Assembly (NCBI RefSeq): GCF_933775445.1
Contig: NC_065876.1
Location: forward strand, 10,354,001 to 10,418,000
DNA from: Argentina anserina
Taxonomy: Eukaryota; Streptophyta; Magnoliopsida; Rosales; Rosaceae
Direction: 5' to 3'
DNA: 64,000 bases
This document shows, in pieces, positions 61,311 through 64,000 of the stretch. The position numbers and the translations under genes were made by a program. The notes below the pieces were generated by a model. That model did not search any database. It had not been told where the DNA came from and was given only the letters and a program-made list of their open reading frames with translations. The stretch's first letter is position 1. Each line of letters opens with the position of its first letter.

Positions 61311-62878
61311 ATTTGCACTAATCAAATTGTTCCTTGTTGAAATAAATTGCTTATGCTTAGGGTCAATTAATTGGTTGGTATTTCATTCAATCCATTTCCT
61401 TAAATAGAATCTGTTTATGTTTACAGTATTTTCCAAAAGAATAGTTGAGATTGAATTTGCTGTCAATCAAATCAATCTCCCATATTCAGTGGCACACTTA
61501 GTTTGGGATTCAGAAAATGTCAACGCTCCTAAGTTAGTCTGATTTGTTTCTACAAATCTCTCACTGATTATGGGGGAGTTGCTCTCTATATCTTGTATTT
61601 TCAGACAGAGAGATTGAAACGGTAAGGAATTAATCAAATTACAAAAGTCAGCATTTAAATATTGATTCTTTACATACAACTATTTGTTTATGTAAAAGCA
61701 AGTGTTTTTGTTGTTGTAGTTATAGTGAGAACATCTCCAACAACTCCTTTTAAAATTCTCTATTACTATTCTTTACCCGTGAATATTTTCACGGAAGTTA
61801 ATTTTGATCATAACTTTCCACTACCAACTACTCAGGATTTTAGGTCCACAATTATCTCTTAATTTTATGTATTTTGTTTTTTACCTTACAATCTCTATGT
61901 TTATTTATGAGAAATTAATGATAGAAGGGTAAATCTGTCAGTTCGTAATTTGATGGTACTCTCCTTCTCACTTTATAGTAGTAGAGATAGATGATGAAAA
62001 TACTAAATCTCTAAAAAAAAGGACTCAACTCCAACAACTCCTCTATTCTATTGTATAAAATTAAATGCAAATGTGTATAATTAAATGAAAATCAAATTGA
62101 ATCTTATAATGTCATAATTTATACCAAGACCTGAGAATGAATGATAAATCATTCTTTATTTTTATTTTTTTAGGATGGAGAGTGATATTTTTTGTAAAAA
62201 ATAAAGTTTAGAGATTGTTTTGAAAATTCTACAAATCTAAAGATTTTTGTTTCTCTCTTTTCTCATTTTCTTTAGTATAGAGAACGGTTTAGATGACCTA
62301 TTAGAGCTAAAAAGTGATGTTTTTCTTCTATAATAGAGATTATTTGGGTTTTAGATTAGCTGTTGAAGATGCTCTAAAAAGTGAAGCTCTATAGTTGGAG
62401 TTTGGATTTCGTTAAAAAAAACAGATTAGTCAAAGTCTTCAACTCCAGAAGGAAGTCAAAAGATGGTGTGTTTGCTCCTGAAGTCCTGCCAACAAGAAAA
62501 TAATCTTGAACGCAGAAGTGGTCATCCTGTCAAAGTAACAATGTACACAATAAACTCAATAAGTCATACCGGAAATTTTTCCAAAACAAAGAAAAGATTT
62601 TCAAAATTCACCTTTCCTTGTACACTAATTTTATGAGGAATCCATGAATTTAAAGACGAGAAAACCAATAAAGATGTCACTAACATAAGAGCAAAGTTGA
62701 ATATAAATGAAACCATATGTCAAATACAGAACAAACAACAAATTTCATAGAATGTATAAGTCCTCTTGATGACTGACAGAATCAACATCCATGCATACAC
62801 TCGCTTCCAAAAGGACCCAAGTACATTGGTGAGTGGACTAAGTCCACCCACTTCTCATGGCAAAAAAAATCCCTCATG

Positions 62879-62879
<1 letters not shown>
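61311..62879. other. AT-rich spacer
   Basis: No gene recognised. Around 61730-62380 a loose inverted similarity (catctccaacaactcc ... ggagttgttgaagatgctc-like strings) hints at an old MITE, but I could not fix its ends. Confidence 0.3.

Positions 62880-62909
<30 letters not shown>
62880..62909. repeat. (TA)n tract, left of MITE dimer
   Basis: About 15 TA units immediately left of the MITE dimer. Confidence 0.95.
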
Positions 62910-62912
<3 letters not shown>

Positions 62913-63662
62913 CATATCCAGAGTGAAGCTTCACTCTGAAATTACAGAGTGAAGTTCCAATTTTGGCACACTTTTCGGTCAAATTTTTTCACCATAAGCG
63001 ATTCAATATTTAGGTATGCTATTCAAGATCATCTCTATAAAATTTCATCTAATTCGGACATCGTTAAGATATTCAAATTAGATTATATTAATGAATGAAT
63101 TAAAACAGTTCAACGTGAACCGTTCGTGTAAATCTCAATTTTAAAAACTCAAACCATTGTCAAAATTAGATGAAACTTTATAGAGATGATCTTGAATAAC
63201 ATACCTAAATATTAAATCGCTTATGGTGAGAAAATTTGATCGAAAAGTGTGCTAAAATTGGAACTTCACTCTGTAATTTCAGAGTGAAGCTTCATTCTGA
63301 AATTACAGAGTAAAGTTCCAATTTTGGCACACTTTTCGGTCAAATTTTTTCACCATAAGTGATTTAATATTTAGGTATTCTATTCAAGATCATCTATACA
63401 AAATCTCATTTAAATCGGACATCATTAAGGTATTGAAATTAGATTAAATCAATGAATGAATTAAAACTGTTCAACGTGAACCGTTCGTGTAAATCTCAAT
63501 TTTAAAAGCTAAAACCATTGTCAAATTGGATGAAACTTTGTAGAGATGATCTTGAATAATATATCTAAATATTGAATCACTTATGGTGAAAACATTTGAC
63601 CGAAAAGTGTGCCAAAATTGGAACTTCATTCTGTAATTTCAGAGTGAATCTTCACTCTGGAT

Positions 63663-63669
<7 letters not shown>
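62910..63669. mobile_element. (TA)n-embedded MITE, tandem dimer
   Basis: Two head-to-tail copies of the family seen at 34495-34894. The first runs from 62910 to about 63290, the second from about 63282 to 63669, joined through the shared terminal palindrome (cagagtgaagcttcattctg). Each copy is itself palindromic, with arms containing cacacttttcggtcaaat and ttcaccataag. The outer flanks are (TA)n. No coding content. Confidence 0.8.

Positions 63670-63723
<54 letters not shown>
63670..63723. repeat. (TA)n tract, right of MITE dimer
   Basis: About 27 TA units, the longest of the TA tracts in the window. Confidence 0.95.
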
Positions 63724-63725
<2 letters not shown>

Positions 63726-64000
63726 CCCTCAAAATAATTACACTTGGCCCATATACTTAGAAGCCCTGGCTGACTGGTTCAGTCAGCCAATAAGTCAATA
63801 CATAATACCAAGCATAAATCGTAGCCAGTCAGCCACTTAAGCTTTTCTCTGCATTTTCAACATCGTCATCTCTCATCTCCTTAATTCCTTTGGTGCTCTT
63901 CGGCCTCCCTTGGTCTCTCCACAATTGAGTGTTTCAGTGAGTTCAGTCCCTCACTCCTTTGTCCCTCCTTTCACTCTATGTAAGTAATGTCAATTGATTT
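63724..64000. other. window end; small hairpin, no gene seen
   Basis: A perfect 10-bp hairpin, tggctgactg-gtt-cagtcagcca, lies at 63767-63789. The CT-rich sequence from 63860 to 63980 could be the leader of a gene to the right, which the window does not show. Confidence 0.35.

Noticed and set aside
1..64000. tRNA, rRNA, CRISPR or bacterial-type operon features
   Set aside because: No cloverleaf with A and B boxes, no rRNA-like sequence and no regularly spaced repeats were seen; the window is plant nuclear DNA.

Overview
This is a 64 kb piece of plant nuclear genome. The evidence is spliced genes with GT-AG introns, plant-specific gene families (a plant SEC16, a WAT1/MtN21-type transporter, a C2H2 ZAT-type zinc-finger factor), AT-rich spacers and dense plant transposons. 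It is a eudicot; a rose-family relative is my weak guess from general familiarity and nothing here proves it. There are only three apparently intact genes, all on the minus strand. Most of the rest is mobile-element sequence or its debris.

Layout. 1-6.4 kb: a hAT-type element carrying intron-containing fragments of a PMP22/Mpv17 gene, a 400-bp hAT MITE, and a probable 2.7-kb element holding leucine-rich-repeat (F-box-like) gene fragments. 7.4-9.2 kb: a broken nepenthesin-type aspartic protease gene split by a solo LTR. 9.3-9.6 kb: a CACTA-type MITE. 11.4-18.5 kb: a complete 13-exon SEC16 gene. 18.5-26.3 kb: gene-poor. 26.3-27.2 kb: a single-exon ZAT-like zinc-finger gene. 27.2-34.4 kb: gene-poor, with a foldback element, microsatellites and a receptor-like LRR scrap. 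34.4-37.8 kb: a (TA)n-embedded MITE, a GC-rich foldback, a very small LTR element carrying a KH-domain fragment, and part of a large LTR. 38.3-41.1 kb: a complete seven-exon WAT1-like transporter. 43.3-50 kb: a degenerate LTR retrotransposon, a non-autonomous hAT and a second copy of the large LTR. 51.8-55.8 kb: a near-complete hAT with a recently broken transposase, inserted in a (TA)n tract. 57.1-61.3 kb: a 5'-truncated Ty3/gypsy chromovirus. 62.9-63.7 kb: a dimer of the same (TA)n-associated MITE seen at 34.5 kb.

The three intact genes have no obvious shared pathway: SEC16 organises ER exit sites, the WAT1-like protein is a membrane transporter, and the zinc-finger protein is a probable repressor. 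I found no clearly new multi-gene system. The most notable content is repeated capture of host gene pieces by different element classes (hAT, possibly a second DNA element, and a tiny LTR element), and repeated association of unrelated elements with (TA)n tracts. All exon boundaries were worked out by eye from splice consensus and reading-frame continuity; no database search was run.
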